From NCBI RefSeq assembly GCF_007830615.1, contig NZ_VLLI01000003.1, positions 124,001-188,000 on the forward strand: a stretch of 64,000 nt of DNA, written 5' to 3'. This DNA comes from Mucilaginibacter frigoritolerans (GTDB lineage Bacteria > Bacteroidota > Bacteroidia > Sphingobacteriales > Sphingobacteriaceae). Shown here piece by piece: positions 17,432 through 27,066 of this stretch (position 1 is the stretch's first letter; every line of letters starts with the position of its first letter). The notes beneath the pieces were generated by a model. The model was not told the origin of the DNA. It ran no database searches and saw only the letters and a program-made list of their open reading frames with translations. The position numbers were made by a program, and so were the translations under genes.

Positions 17432-17500
17432 TAGTTGATGGTTCATAGTTCATGGTTATTAAGTTTAAGCCATGATCTATGAACCATGATCTATCAACTA
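17432..17500. repeat. Imperfect inverted repeat ending in the carbonic anhydrase stop codon
   Basis: The arms 17432-17455 and 17470-17500 are made of words like GTTCATAG and ATCATGG. Reverse-complemented, they match over 24 positions with one mismatch and one 7-nt insertion. The distal end supplies the TAG stop of the convergent carbonic anhydrase gene (17498-17500). It may serve as a terminator for both genes, but the word composition suggests a dispersed repeat. Confidence 0.65.
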
Positions 17501-18160
17501 TTTAAACTTAAATACATTATCCATCTGCCCGTTATCGTAGGTACTCACCTTCATATCGGTAATGATGCCTGTGCTAAGGCTATAAACCCAGCCATGAATT
17601 CCCAGGGGCTGCCCGTTGTGCCAGGCATTTTGTACAATGGAGGTTTTGCACAAATTGTATACGTTTTCAATCACGTTATATTCCACCAGACGGTCGCAAC
17701 GCTCATCAAAATCAGCAACCTGATCAAGCTCTTTAGCGTGCAAGCGGTAAACATCTTTAATGTGGCGCAGCCAGTTATCAATTAAACCAAACTGGTTGTT
17801 ACCTATTGCCGCAGCTATACCGCCGCAGCCATAATGCCCTGTTACAATTACATGTTTTACTTTTAAAACGTTTACGGCATAATCCAATACCGATAGCATG
17901 TTCATGTCCGAATGGATTACCATATTGGCAATGTTACGGTGAACAAAGATCTCGCCCGGGGCAGTATTTGTAATCTGGTTTGCCGGAACACGGCTATCAG
18001 CACAGCCTATCCACAACACGGGCGGAGATTGCCCTTTAGCCAGATTAGTAAAATACTCCGGGTCAATAGCTAAAGTGTTTTTTACAAACTGTTTGTTGCC
18101 TTCAAGCAGCTCTTTATATAATTCGGCATCTTGAATATTTTTGTCAATTTTAGCGCACAT
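17498..18160 (-). CDS. Beta-class carbonic anhydrase
   Basis: This zinc enzyme interconverts CO2 and bicarbonate. The 220-residue protein has Cys53-x-Asp55-x-Arg57 in IGCADSRVP and His109-x2-Cys112 in TGHYGCGG, the complete zinc ligand set of beta carbonic anhydrases. No signal peptide is present, so it is cytoplasmic. A TATTTTTG -7 box lies 23 nt upstream. It is on the same strand as the mannan locus but has its own promoter and is probably not part of it. Confidence 0.94.
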   Translation of the reverse strand: MCAKIDKNIQDAELYKELLEGNKQFVKNTLAIDPEYFTNLAKGQSPPVLWIGCADSRVPANQITNTAPGEIFVHRNIANMVIHSDMNMLSVLDYAVNVLKVKHVIVTGHYGCGGIAAAIGNNQFGLIDNWLRHIKDVYRLHAKELDQVADFDERCDRLVEYNVIENVYNLCKTSIVQNAWHNGQPLGIHGWVYSLSTGIITDMKVSTYDNGQMDNVFKFK

Positions 18161-18182
18161 AGGGTTAGTATTAATCGTTCGG

Positions 18183-18190
18183 CAAAAATA
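18183..18190 (-). promoter_or_regulatory. -7 box of the carbonic anhydrase gene
   Basis: The minus strand reads TATTTTTG, matching TAnnTTTG, 23 nt before the ATG at 18160. Confidence 0.45.
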
Positions 18191-18264
18191 TAAAGATATG
18201 TTTTAAAGATGAAAGAACCCGTCGTTAAAAACTAACCTATTACAGTTTTGGCTAAGAATCCACC

Positions 18265-19374
18265 CTATTCTACCGGCCTACCATATATCCCCAGCGGAGT
18301 TAACCGATTTTGAAAAATGGTGTGGTAACTATTTGCAAAATCCTTAAAATCCTTCTCACTCATTTGGCCCGGGTAAGGTGCAAAATATTGCGAGGTATCG
18401 GCATTGCGCCAGGTAAGTACGTATGATGTTTTATTTTTGGCCAGCACGGGTAATAAAACTTTTGTCCACCAGTCGGCTTGCGGAATGAGATTATACCCCA
18501 CTTCTGCCAGGCAGGATGGTTTATGGTGATTTGCTGCAATTACATTTAAAAGCGCCAGACGGCTATCAAGTTTGCTTTGAAAATAAGCTACATTATTACG
18601 GCAGTAGTTATCAAAACCCATAAAATCGACATAATTATCCCCAGGATACCGCTCCATAAACTGGGCCTCGGTATCAAAATCAGCTACGGAATAAACAATG
18701 AGCAGGTTATGCAGCTTTTTGGTATTACGCAGGTAATCAACCGTAAAGCGCCAAAGGGCTTTAAATTCCTCGGGTGAGCTGGTGTTTTTGCACCACCAGA
18801 ACCAGGTACCGGTTAGTTCATGAAACGGACGAAAAAGAATGGGAATCGGTTCACCATCTTTTCCTTTCAGCTCTTTTAAATAATTCGCCGCACGATCCAG
18901 CCATTGCACGTAAACTTCATGCGCAGAGCCGCCGGGCAAAATTGCGGCGATGGTACGTTCTGTAGTATCCCAGGCGCTTTTACCATCAGCAGGATTATCC
19001 ATGTGCCAGCAAAAAGTGTTGATGCCTCCACGGGCATAAGCTTCTTGTACCCGTTTTTTCTGCAATTCAAAAGGGATGCGGTTAATGTCTTGGGTACTGT
19101 CATGTTCAATTTTGGCCAGATCCCAGCCATAAACAGCCGGATATGAACCTGTAGTGCTTTTCACATCCGAGCTATCATCCGTAAACTTCCACTGCACGCC
19201 ATAACCCGTATCATCATGGTGCCCAAACATTACCCCGGCATCAACAAGCCTCTGCATGGAATAATAAAGTGCTTTTGTTTCTTTAGTAGCCCTGCTATCA
19301 CTCGGATTGGATAGTTGCGCATGAACGCTAAAACTTATAAAAAGTGCAATTATGGTGAGATATAATTTATTCAT
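18265..19374 (-). CDS. GH26 endo-beta-1,4-mannanase, exported
   Basis: This enzyme hydrolyses beta-1,4-mannan. After a signal peptide (LTIIALFISFSVHAQ) the 369-residue protein shows the GH26 barrel: VDAGVMFGHHDDTGYG, FCWHMDNP, the acid/base Glu186 in PILFRPFHELTGTWFWW, VDFMGFDNYCRNN, and the nucleophile Glu291 in CLAEVGY. There is no lipobox, so it is probably periplasmic. It is the last gene of the locus, 20 nt after the GH27 gene. Of the enzymes in the locus, it makes mannan the best-supported substrate. Confidence 0.93.
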   Translation of the reverse strand: MNKLYLTIIALFISFSVHAQLSNPSDSRATKETKALYYSMQRLVDAGVMFGHHDDTGYGVQWKFTDDSSDVKSTTGSYPAVYGWDLAKIEHDSTQDINRIPFELQKKRVQEAYARGGINTFCWHMDNPADGKSAWDTTERTIAAILPGGSAHEVYVQWLDRAANYLKELKGKDGEPIPILFRPFHELTGTWFWWCKNTSSPEEFKALWRFTVDYLRNTKKLHNLLIVYSVADFDTEAQFMERYPGDNYVDFMGFDNYCRNNVAYFQSKLDSRLALLNVIAANHHKPSCLAEVGYNLIPQADWWTKVLLPVLAKNKTSYVLTWRNADTSQYFAPYPGQMSEKDFKDFANSYHTIFQNRLTPLGIYGRPVE

Positions 19375-19394
19375 CTTTTAAGCCGATTCTCTAT

Positions 19395-20615
19395 TTATTT
19401 CGTCAATCTTAATACCACCACATCATCTGATGGTATGGTTTGTTCAAAGTTTTTTGCAGTAGTGCCGATTTCCTTTTTCGTCCACAAATCGCGCAGCTTA
19501 TAAGTATCTGCGTTAAAATTATAATTCACCTTATTTATTGGGTCGCTTATAACATGTCCCTTCCAGTTGTAATTTATGGTTTGAGGATGGTCTGAACGGT
19601 TTAAGAAACAAACAGCCACTTCGTTATTTGATAAGGGCTTTACCCAAATTTCAATCCCGTCAAAAGAATAATATCTGAAAGCTTCAATTCCAAGCGCATC
19701 CTGATCTACCGATATCAAATCTTTATTGGTTAATATCGATTTGGTTTGATCTGTCATTTTACGCAGATCATTACCAGCCATTAAAGGAGCAGCCAGCATA
19801 CACCATAAAGAAAAATGAGCTTTATCTTCATTATACTTCATCCCGTTACCCACTTCCAGCATATCAGGGTCATTCCAATGGCCCGGGCCTGCATATTGGC
19901 GAATACTGTCCTGCTTATCTAAAATACTCAATACGCTTAAAGCCGTCCAACTACCCTTGCTCAGGTTCTTTTCAAAGCCGACATAAATATCACCGGTACT
20001 GCGCCAAAGCTGACCAACATCCTTTGCCCAGCGCCATGGCTGATGATTTCCCCATTCGCACAGGCTAAACACCATTGGCCTGCCAGCTGCACGAATGGCC
20101 ATACTCATGGTAGTATAAGCTTCTTTAGCATTAATACCATCTGTATTGCACCAATCAAACTTTAAATAATCAACACCCCATGAGGCATATAAACGGGCAT
20201 CCTGATATTCGTAACCGCGTGTGCCGGGATAACCTGCACACGTTTTTGTACCCGCGCAATTATAGATACCAAACTTCAGTCCCTTTGAATGTACATAATC
20301 GGCAAACTCCTTCATCCCGTTGGGGAATTTTTTAGGATCAGCCACCAGGTTACCATCCTTATCCCGATCCATACTCATCCAGCCATCGTCCAATACAAAA
20401 TAGGTATACCCAGCGTCTTTCATGCCCGATGATACATAAGTATCCACCATGCCTTTTAGCAAAGGCTCGTCAATATTGGTTTGAAAAGTATTCCAGCTAT
20501 TCCAGCCCATTGGTGGGGTTTGGGCCAGTTCTTCAAATTTCTGAGCATAAGATACATTGGCAGCGAAGCCAATTAACACAGCTAAAACAGCACTTTTTAT
20601 AATTTTTTTTCTCAT
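19395..20615 (-). CDS. GH27 alpha-galactosidase, exported
   Basis: This enzyme removes alpha-linked galactose side chains. The 406-residue protein has a signal peptide (AVLAVLIGFAANVSYAQ) and then the GH27 barrel: TPPMGWNSWNTFQ, YFVLDDGWM, the nucleophile Asp154 in LKFDWCNTDG, and PGHWNDPDMLEVGNGM carrying the acid/base Asp. The C-terminal beta-sandwich is present (EVAVCFLNRSDHPQTI). It lies 9 nt after GH28 and 20 nt before GH26. With GH26 it suggests galactomannan as a target. Confidence 0.93.
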   Translation of the reverse strand: MRKKIIKSAVLAVLIGFAANVSYAQKFEELAQTPPMGWNSWNTFQTNIDEPLLKGMVDTYVSSGMKDAGYTYFVLDDGWMSMDRDKDGNLVADPKKFPNGMKEFADYVHSKGLKFGIYNCAGTKTCAGYPGTRGYEYQDARLYASWGVDYLKFDWCNTDGINAKEAYTTMSMAIRAAGRPMVFSLCEWGNHQPWRWAKDVGQLWRSTGDIYVGFEKNLSKGSWTALSVLSILDKQDSIRQYAGPGHWNDPDMLEVGNGMKYNEDKAHFSLWCMLAAPLMAGNDLRKMTDQTKSILTNKDLISVDQDALGIEAFRYYSFDGIEIWVKPLSNNEVAVCFLNRSDHPQTINYNWKGHVISDPINKVNYNFNADTYKLRDLWTKKEIGTTAKNFEQTIPSDDVVVLRLTK

Positions 20616-20624
20616 AATTCAGTT

Positions 20625-22148
20625 TTATTGCTTGTTACTCAATTTCCCATCCGGCAAATTCAATGATTGAAAAACAGTGATATTCTCCGTATTTTTCATG
20701 CTGATGGGCGGTATGCTGCCTGATGTTTGTGCTTTTACAAACCGTAAATTGGCATCCTTAACATCATCAAAAACGAAAGCCGGGCGCTGATCGTCGTTTA
20801 AAAAATTCAGTTCAATATTTTCCAATGTGAGGCTCTCAACATGCCGCACAAAAAATCCATAAGCCGGTAAGGTGCCAAAACTACTTGGTTCTGGGTAGCC
20901 TTTTTCTAATTCGGGTACATCGAGCTTAGCTTGTTGATCAGTCCCGGTTCCTTTAAAATAAAGTTTAATATCTTTTAGGGTGATGTCTTTTATAGGATGA
21001 TTGGGTATGCCACTAATCAGCACGCCTTGCCACGGCTCAACGTTATAAGCAATAATATTGCTGATAATAACCCGACGCAGCTCGCCTACAGGCACCTCTG
21101 CAGGTCCACGCATTCTGGATCCAATTCTTAAAAATATGGGAGCATTTACAATGTCGCGCATGGTAATATTGGTGATGGTTACATCTTCTAATAAAGCACC
21201 ATCCACTGTTTCGAGGGCAAGGCCCCGGCAATAATTAAATGTGCAATTTGATATGGTGATATTTTTAAATCCCCCGTTTGATTCTGTACCAAATTTTATG
21301 CGCCCAACCGGGCCATCCTTCCAGTGCAAACTAACGGTTCTTTTGTAGGTACCACCTAAAAAAGAACCCTCATCAAAACCACTTACGGCACAATTGGTAA
21401 TAGTCACATTTTCGGTAGCGCGGGCAAAACCCAAACCAAAAGTACTTTTCAAACAAATGCCATCGTCATAAGGTGAGTTAACGCTGCAATTGGAAACATG
21501 CACATTACGGCAGCAATCAATATCCATACCATCGCGGTTGGTATCCAATATTACATTGTCGATAGTTAAATTATCAACACCAGTAACTAAAATGGCGAAC
21601 CAACCACCATGCAACACAGAAATATCCCTTATGTTCACGTTACGGCACAGGTATAAGGCTATTGCTTTGTTGGCCGATTGCTTATCTTTCACATAGTCTT
21701 TATACAAGCCCTTACCCCAAATTTGCCCTTGTCCCAATATGGAAACATCGTGCAGGTTTTCGCCCCAGATGAGGCTGTTGTGCCAATGGCTATGCCCCGA
21801 ATCCTGGTATATGGTATTTACGCTGGCTTCTTCCTCGTCATACCCGTTTGCGGCACTTACCGGAGCCGCAATAATGGTAGCGCCCTGATCAATAAACAAA
21901 GAAATATTACTTTTAAGGTGGATAGAACCTGATAAATAATTGCCCGCCGGAAGATAAACCGTACCACCACCTGCAGCCGAAGCAGCATCAATAGCTTTGT
22001 TTATAGCCTTACTATCCAGGTTTATACCATCGCCTGCGGCACCGTAATCTTTAACGTTGAAATTAGTGATTCGCGCAGCGTAGGAGATTCTAACCGACAT
22101 CAGCAGAACCATGATTATTAACTGAATAGTGTGGCGTATGGGTTTCAT
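20625..22148 (-). CDS. GH28 polygalacturonase-like enzyme, exported
   Basis: This 507-residue right-handed beta-helix enzyme has a signal peptide (IMVLLMSVRISYAA) and the typical start FNVKDYGAAGDGINLDSKAI. GH28 catalytic motifs are partly visible: NRDGMDIDCCRNV, SPYDDGICLKS and RIKFGTES. The usual GHG motif is not obvious; FDEGSFLGG occupies about that position. GH28 enzymes usually act on galacturonides, so its presence between mannan enzymes is unexpected. It may attack pectin met together with mannan, or another alpha-linked side chain. It ends 9 nt before GH27. Confidence 0.88.
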   Translation of the reverse strand: MKPIRHTIQLIIMVLLMSVRISYAARITNFNVKDYGAAGDGINLDSKAINKAIDAASAAGGGTVYLPAGNYLSGSIHLKSNISLFIDQGATIIAAPVSAANGYDEEEASVNTIYQDSGHSHWHNSLIWGENLHDVSILGQGQIWGKGLYKDYVKDKQSANKAIALYLCRNVNIRDISVLHGGWFAILVTGVDNLTIDNVILDTNRDGMDIDCCRNVHVSNCSVNSPYDDGICLKSTFGLGFARATENVTITNCAVSGFDEGSFLGGTYKRTVSLHWKDGPVGRIKFGTESNGGFKNITISNCTFNYCRGLALETVDGALLEDVTITNITMRDIVNAPIFLRIGSRMRGPAEVPVGELRRVIISNIIAYNVEPWQGVLISGIPNHPIKDITLKDIKLYFKGTGTDQQAKLDVPELEKGYPEPSSFGTLPAYGFFVRHVESLTLENIELNFLNDDQRPAFVFDDVKDANLRFVKAQTSGSIPPISMKNTENITVFQSLNLPDGKLSNKQ

Positions 22149-22173
22149 TTTTTATGAGATTACTGTCCATAAT

Positions 22174-22695
22174 TTATTTTCTTTCTCTTATAAGATCACC
22201 TTTAATTCCGATATCCGCAAGAACCGTTTCCAGATACATCTTCAATCTATATCTAAAAAATAGAACCCCAAGATAAGCAACACTCAGAACGAGGGACCAC
22301 GATATTATTAAAAGACCATATTTATATACTCCATGCATCATCAATAACTGCAAAGCACTAAAGGGTATTAAAACGCCTATTGCAAGCCAAAGTCCAATCT
22401 TATAAGGTTTTATTTCAGCATTAACTTGCATTTTTTCATTGTTAATTTGATTAAAATGAACTATAATGAAACCGTTATCAGGATTCGGCATAAAACTCAC
22501 CAAAGCAGGTTTTCTTTTAATTATTATTCTATAATCATCAATTCGCATGTTTTTATAATCAACATCCTCAAAAGAAAACCAGCTTTTATCTTTCTGTGCT
22601 TTGTCAATTCGTTCTTTTAAAGTATTTACAATGCTTTCTTTGGAATTAAGCGTTTCTAACGAATATTTACCATTTAGTTTATTTGTCCAGGCCAT
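22174..22695 (-). CDS. Membrane protein of unknown function within the mannan locus
   Basis: This 173-residue protein has a soluble N-terminal half of about 95 residues (KSWFSFEDVDYKNMRIDDYR). Two or three membrane helices follow (IGLWLAIGVLIPFSALQLLM, YGLLIISWSLVLSVAYLGVL), then a basic tail. It has no signal peptide and no known motif. It sits 25 nt before GH28 and 46 nt after the GH51-like gene on the same strand, so it is probably in the same transcript. It does not resemble a usual component of glycan-utilisation loci. Confidence 0.72.
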   Translation of the reverse strand: MAWTNKLNGKYSLETLNSKESIVNTLKERIDKAQKDKSWFSFEDVDYKNMRIDDYRIIIKRKPALVSFMPNPDNGFIIVHFNQINNEKMQVNAEIKPYKIGLWLAIGVLIPFSALQLLMMHGVYKYGLLIISWSLVLSVAYLGVLFFRYRLKMYLETVLADIGIKGDLIRERK

Positions 22696-22741
22696 TTAAT
22701 AAATATAGAAACTTTATCCCGCTCATTCAGAACCGTATTAT

Positions 22742-24487
22742 CTACTGTTTATCGGCAACTAAAAACACCGCTCCATAAGCTGGTACAACCACATTTATAC
22801 CTCCTGAAATGCTTGCACTTAAAGGTGCCATGGTAGCAAAACCCGCCGGACCGCCAGAGATACCATTTGCCGGACCACTACCATTTACCTGTACCTGGCG
22901 CGAAAAAGGGACAGCATCTGTTCCTCCATTTAACACATAGTAATAATAATTGCTGCCCGCCAAAAAGTTTTTAAAGGTTACGGCTACAGTATGATCGGTA
23001 CTTCCCTGGTTAACCAGGATAACACCAGCTTCGCCCGATGTATAAGACGATCCGTAACTTACGATATCTGAATTTCCGCTTACTGATGATGCTACCACCC
23101 TATCCCCAACATATTTCTGAAAGAAATACATATAATAAAACGCGGGGCGTGCATTCCATTTTGCAACGCCTCCAGGCTCATCGCCGATATTAAACATCCC
23201 CTGATCGTCGCCACCACCCCATCCATTAGCCAAATCCCAACGGCTGGCCATGCTGATCTTATTTTTCAGGATCTCCCCTAAGTTCATTGTTGCATGTAAA
23301 CCAGCAATGTTCGAAACATCCTGATTTGAACCTACTGCCTGTATATTCCACTCGTCCATGGCAACAGGTTTGGCACTCACTCCGGCAGTTTGCACAGAGG
23401 TATTTATCCAGCTCATCATAGCACTGGTAGTTTGCGGCGTTGCTAAAATTATGGCTGCTGTAGAGTTTTGTGCATAAGGTGTGTAGTAATTGTGTACTAC
23501 ATAAAAATCGGGTGTATTGCCTGCCGCCGCCAATACATTAGCGTTCCAATTGCTTACCCCGGCGTTATTGCTCACATCGCTGCTTGAGGTAAGCACAATG
23601 CCAATTTTAATATTAGTGTTGCCCACTTCTGCAGCGGCAGCGCGCATGGAATCGGCAAATACTTTAAAGTGCGTACCGTATAAAGTACCGGTGATGATGG
23701 CTGGTTGGCCATCCTGATTTTTAGTTACATCAATGCGGTACCCTGCTTCCCAGTTGCCATAACATTCATTACCAACTTCCCAATATTGTGTACGGCCCTT
23801 ATCATAACGCACCCAGTTAGCAGCTAAATGCGCGGCTGTTTGGTCGGGGTGCGCACTGGTTCCGTAACGAGCATAACCGTAGTTTACTGTTATTAAACCG
23901 GTACTGCTGGTTTGCGCCAGTACTTTATAATAATTATCAACCGTAACGGTGAAGGTTTGGGTATTGTTGCCAAACCAATAATTGGCTGCAGACGCGGTGC
24001 CTGTATTATCCAGTAAGGTTGCGGGAGCATCAGCCGGAGCTGTTACGTTTACGCCATCAGCATTCCAGAAGTATACGTCAGATAAACTGCCGCCCGGTGC
24101 CCTTAATATATTGGGCGAAAGTGCCGTAATGTTGTTCATTAAAACAGGCTCGGTAACATACTGGCCCATATACGGATTGGTGTTGTTGCCATAAATCAGT
24201 TTGGATACTTTGGTAGTAATCTGGCTCAGATCAACTGTTACATTAACTGCGCCAATTGCCGATGGTTTACTTACGCCAATACTTGTAGCAGGATCTGTCC
24301 ATGTTTTTGCTGTCCAGTTATCGAGGAAAAAGCCCTGGGTAGATGCTACCGCAGGATCTGTACCTTTTACAATGGGCCCTGTTGTGGTATTACCACTAGA
24401 ATTGTTGCTGGCAGATGTCTTTTTACACGCCTGAAACATAGACACAGATGTCAAGATAATAGTTATTGCTATTTTAATGCTTTTCAT
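22742..24487 (-). CDS. GH51-like clan GH-A glycosidase lipoprotein
   Basis: This 581-residue protein has a lipoprotein signal (MFQACKK, Cys21) and a Ser/Asn/Thr-rich linker. The barrel has two well-placed glutamates: Glu241 in YWEVGNECYGNWE (acid/base-like) and Glu379 in VAMDEWNIQ (nucleophile-like). These match GH51 arabinofuranosidase motifs (GNE and DEWN), and a beta-sandwich domain follows. Overall similarity to GH51 looks weak, so the family number and substrate are uncertain; an arabinofuranosidase or an endo-enzyme on mannan is possible. The ATG overlaps the epimerase stop codon by 4 nt. Confidence 0.8.
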   Translation of the reverse strand: MKSIKIAITIILTSVSMFQACKKTSASNNSSGNTTTGPIVKGTDPAVASTQGFFLDNWTAKTWTDPATSIGVSKPSAIGAVNVTVDLSQITTKVSKLIYGNNTNPYMGQYVTEPVLMNNITALSPNILRAPGGSLSDVYFWNADGVNVTAPADAPATLLDNTGTASAANYWFGNNTQTFTVTVDNYYKVLAQTSSTGLITVNYGYARYGTSAHPDQTAAHLAANWVRYDKGRTQYWEVGNECYGNWEAGYRIDVTKNQDGQPAIITGTLYGTHFKVFADSMRAAAAEVGNTNIKIGIVLTSSSDVSNNAGVSNWNANVLAAAGNTPDFYVVHNYYTPYAQNSTAAIILATPQTTSAMMSWINTSVQTAGVSAKPVAMDEWNIQAVGSNQDVSNIAGLHATMNLGEILKNKISMASRWDLANGWGGGDDQGMFNIGDEPGGVAKWNARPAFYYMYFFQKYVGDRVVASSVSGNSDIVSYGSSYTSGEAGVILVNQGSTDHTVAVTFKNFLAGSNYYYYVLNGGTDAVPFSRQVQVNGSGPANGISGGPAGFATMAPLSASISGGINVVVPAYGAVFLVADKQ

Positions 24488-25692
24488 ATCATAATTCTTT
24501 TAATAATTTCAATACAAGCCCGGCTATTGTGATAAGGGCATTTCCATAAGCCCACCTTATCCTCACCCAGCATAATTTCTCCGTTTTCATTAACTCCCCA
24601 AAACCACTCGCCTTTGGGCTTATCCAATATTTTGCTTTTTACAAACTCCCAATTGCTAATGGCCAGATTTAAATATTTTTCATTGCCTGATATTTGCCAG
24701 GTGTTGAAAAAGCCAACCATCGCCTCTGCCTGTACCCACCAGTGTTTCTCTTTTACCAGATGGTCATTTGCAGGTTCATACTCGTACCATAAACCATTGT
24801 CGGTATCCAAACCTTCTATTGTTGCTTCTGCAATATCCATACTGATTTTCTTTATAGCTTCAACCATCGCCTTATCTTCAATCACTTCAGCAGCTTCCAA
24901 CAGCAGCCAGGTAGCTTCAATATCATGTCCATACGAGACCAGGCCAGATTTGGAATGCCAATCCTCATCAAAAAATAAAGCCAGATGATGGGTTTGATGA
25001 TTGATAAAATGATCGAAAAAATTGTTAAGCAGTATAGAAATATGCTCACGTAACGATTCATCCGGCCAGATACGGTATAGGTTGGTATAGCCTTCCAGAA
25101 CGTGCAAATGCGTATTCATGGTTTTTTTCTCGTTCTCGTCCTTCTCGCTCAAGCGCAGATCATCAATAGGTGTCCAGTTCTTGGTAAAAGCCTCAAAGTA
25201 GCCCGTTTGTGCGGGATCATAAGCTTTATTAACCAGTAAATAAAAAAGATCGATGGCTTTTTGCTTTGCCTCTTCGCTACCGGATGCCATGTGAAATTCG
25301 CTCAGGGCATAAATGGTAAAAGCAATGGCATAAACCTGTTTTTTAGTATCCAAAGGGTTACCCTTATAATCAACCGACCAATAAATGCCACCATGTTCAT
25401 CATCCATAAAATAGTCGGCAATATATTGATAAGCCCTTTCGGCCAGTGCCATAAACAATGGATCGGGTTTATGATTATAAGCAGCAGAAAAGGTCCACAA
25501 AATACGGGCGTTAAGTACCGAGCCTTTTGGTGCATCAGGTGTTACTCTATTGTCGTTATCTATCTGGCCATAAAAGCCACCATTATCTGTATCGGGAGCA
25601 TAAGCTGCCCAATAGCTTAAAATCCGGCTCAATTCCTGGTTCAATTCGCACTTAAAGTTGCTTAGCTGTATATTAACATCCTGACTAGTCAC
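24484..25692 (-). CDS. Cellobiose/mannobiose 2-epimerase (AGE family)
   Basis: This 402-residue (alpha/alpha)6-barrel protein of the N-acylglucosamine 2-epimerase family has NARILWTFSAAY, MNTHLHVLEGYTNLYR, SYGHDIEATWLLLEAAE and KEHWWVQAEAMVGF. The His residues in the last three match catalytic histidines of cellobiose 2-epimerases. There is no signal peptide. In mannan loci this enzyme converts imported mannobiose to mannosyl-glucose, the substrate of the GH130 phosphorylase encoded just upstream in the same transcript. It overlaps the next gene by 4 nt. Confidence 0.9.
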   Translation of the reverse strand: MTSQDVNIQLSNFKCELNQELSRILSYWAAYAPDTDNGGFYGQIDNDNRVTPDAPKGSVLNARILWTFSAAYNHKPDPLFMALAERAYQYIADYFMDDEHGGIYWSVDYKGNPLDTKKQVYAIAFTIYALSEFHMASGSEEAKQKAIDLFYLLVNKAYDPAQTGYFEAFTKNWTPIDDLRLSEKDENEKKTMNTHLHVLEGYTNLYRIWPDESLREHISILLNNFFDHFINHQTHHLALFFDEDWHSKSGLVSYGHDIEATWLLLEAAEVIEDKAMVEAIKKISMDIAEATIEGLDTDNGLWYEYEPANDHLVKEKHWWVQAEAMVGFFNTWQISGNEKYLNLAISNWEFVKSKILDKPKGEWFWGVNENGEIMLGEDKVGLWKCPYHNSRACIEIIKRIMI

Positions 25693-25797
25693 TAGCTATA
25701 CTATTTTTAATTTTATAATGTCACTTTAACAGTTTTTGTTTTTAATACGAATACATCACCGCTGAGCAATAACATAAACTATTTAAACCAAAACCGT

Positions 25798-26976
25798 TTA
25801 TTTTAATTGGCTTTTGTTGCCATCAATTATCCTGTAAATTGATTTTACAGATAAAGCCGAGCGCAAACCGTCAGCTGGTGTATTCATTACATAATCAACC
25901 AGTTTGTTGACGGTGCTGGTGGCCACATGCATTCGGGTATCTGACGATGCGTAATAAATATAAACCGTACCATCATCATCTTTGATCCATCCGTTGCAAA
26001 AAACCACGTTTGATACATCCCCAACCCGTTCAGCACCTTCGGGGGCCAAAAAATATCCGGCAGGTTTGTATAAAACTTTAGTCAAATCGTGCAGATCGGT
26101 CATAAACAGGTATAATACGTAGCGTAAACCTGCGGCAGTATTGCGCACGCCATGAGCCAGGTGCAGCCAACCTTTGTCTGTTTTTATTGGTGTTGGACCC
26201 TGTCCGTTCTTAGCCTCATAAACAGTATGGTAATTTTTATTGTCGATAATGGTTTCCAGATCAACTACTGCTTTCTCCATTGATTCGGTAAAGCCAAAGC
26301 CTATGCCGCCACCTTTTCCTGCGCTTATAAAGCCATCCTGCGGACGGGTGTACAATGCATATAAACCATTTACAAATTCGGGATGCAGTACCACGTTTCT
26401 TTGCTGGGGCGATTTGGTAACCAGATCAGGCAGTCGCTCCCATTTAATCAAATCTTTTGTGCGGGCTATACCACAGGCAGCTACCGCCATGCTCTGGTCA
26501 TATGCCGGAGCTTCCGGGTCACGCCTTTCGGTGCAGAATAATCCGTAGATCCAACCATCCTCATGGGCTGTTAACCGCATATCATAAACATTGGTATCAG
26601 GTTCGTCTGTTTCCGGCATGTCAATAGGGTATTCCCAAAAAGTGAAATTGCTAATGCCATCAGCGCTTTCGGCCACTGCAAAAAACGACTTACGATCGGT
26701 GCCTTCTACCCTAACTACCATTACATATTTATCATTAAACTTTATGGCACCTGCATTAAAAGCAGCATTGATGCCAAAACGTTCCATCAGATACGGGTTG
26801 GTAGAAGGATTAACATCGTACCGCCAAAAAAGTGGTGTATGCGCTGCGGTTAATACCGGATTTTTATAACGGTCGAAAACGCCGTTGCCTAAACCCGCTA
26901 TTTCATTGGGTTTATTAATCAGCTGATAATATGCTTCTTCTAATTGCTTTAAACGTTTTTCAAATTCGTTCTTCAT
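25798..26976 (-). CDS. GH130 beta-1,4-mannosylglucose phosphorylase
   Basis: This cytoplasmic enzyme phosphorolyses mannosyl-glucose to mannose-1-phosphate and glucose. The five-bladed propeller motifs are visible: [20 protein letters not shown], the catalytic-Asp segment [52 protein letters not shown] and [16 protein letters not shown]. The start at 26976 ([16 protein letters not shown]) fits the family. The frame stays open for 28 codons further upstream, but that stretch lies in an AT-rich repeat region. The gene order symporter-GH130-epimerase resembles the Bacteroides fragilis mannan cluster. Confidence 0.92.
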   Translation of the reverse strand: MKNEFEKRLKQLEEAYYQLINKPNEIAGLGNGVFDRYKNPVLTAAHTPLFWRYDVNPSTNPYLMERFGINAAFNAGAIKFNDKYVMVVRVEGTDRKSFFAVAESADGISNFTFWEYPIDMPETDEPDTNVYDMRLTAHEDGWIYGLFCTERRDPEAPAYDQSMAVAACGIARTKDLIKWERLPDLVTKSPQQRNVVLHPEFVNGLYALYTRPQDGFISAGKGGGIGFGFTESMEKAVVDLETIIDNKNYHTVYEAKNGQGPTPIKTDKGWLHLAHGVRNTAAGLRYVLYLFMTDLHDLTKVLYKPAGYFLAPEGAERVGDVSNVVFCNGWIKDDDGTVYIYYASSDTRMHVATSTVNKLVDYVMNTPADGLRSALSVKSIYRIIDGNKSQLK

Positions 26977-27066
26977 TATATAAGTAGTTTGTAGTTTATT
27001 CGGTTGGATTATTTGATTGAGTTTAAACCAATCAACCATTCTCTTTATAAACCTATTCACCTTTCA

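Noticed and set aside
17432..17500. The repeat as part of a CRISPR array
   Set aside because: It is an inverted pair, without regularly spaced unique spacers.
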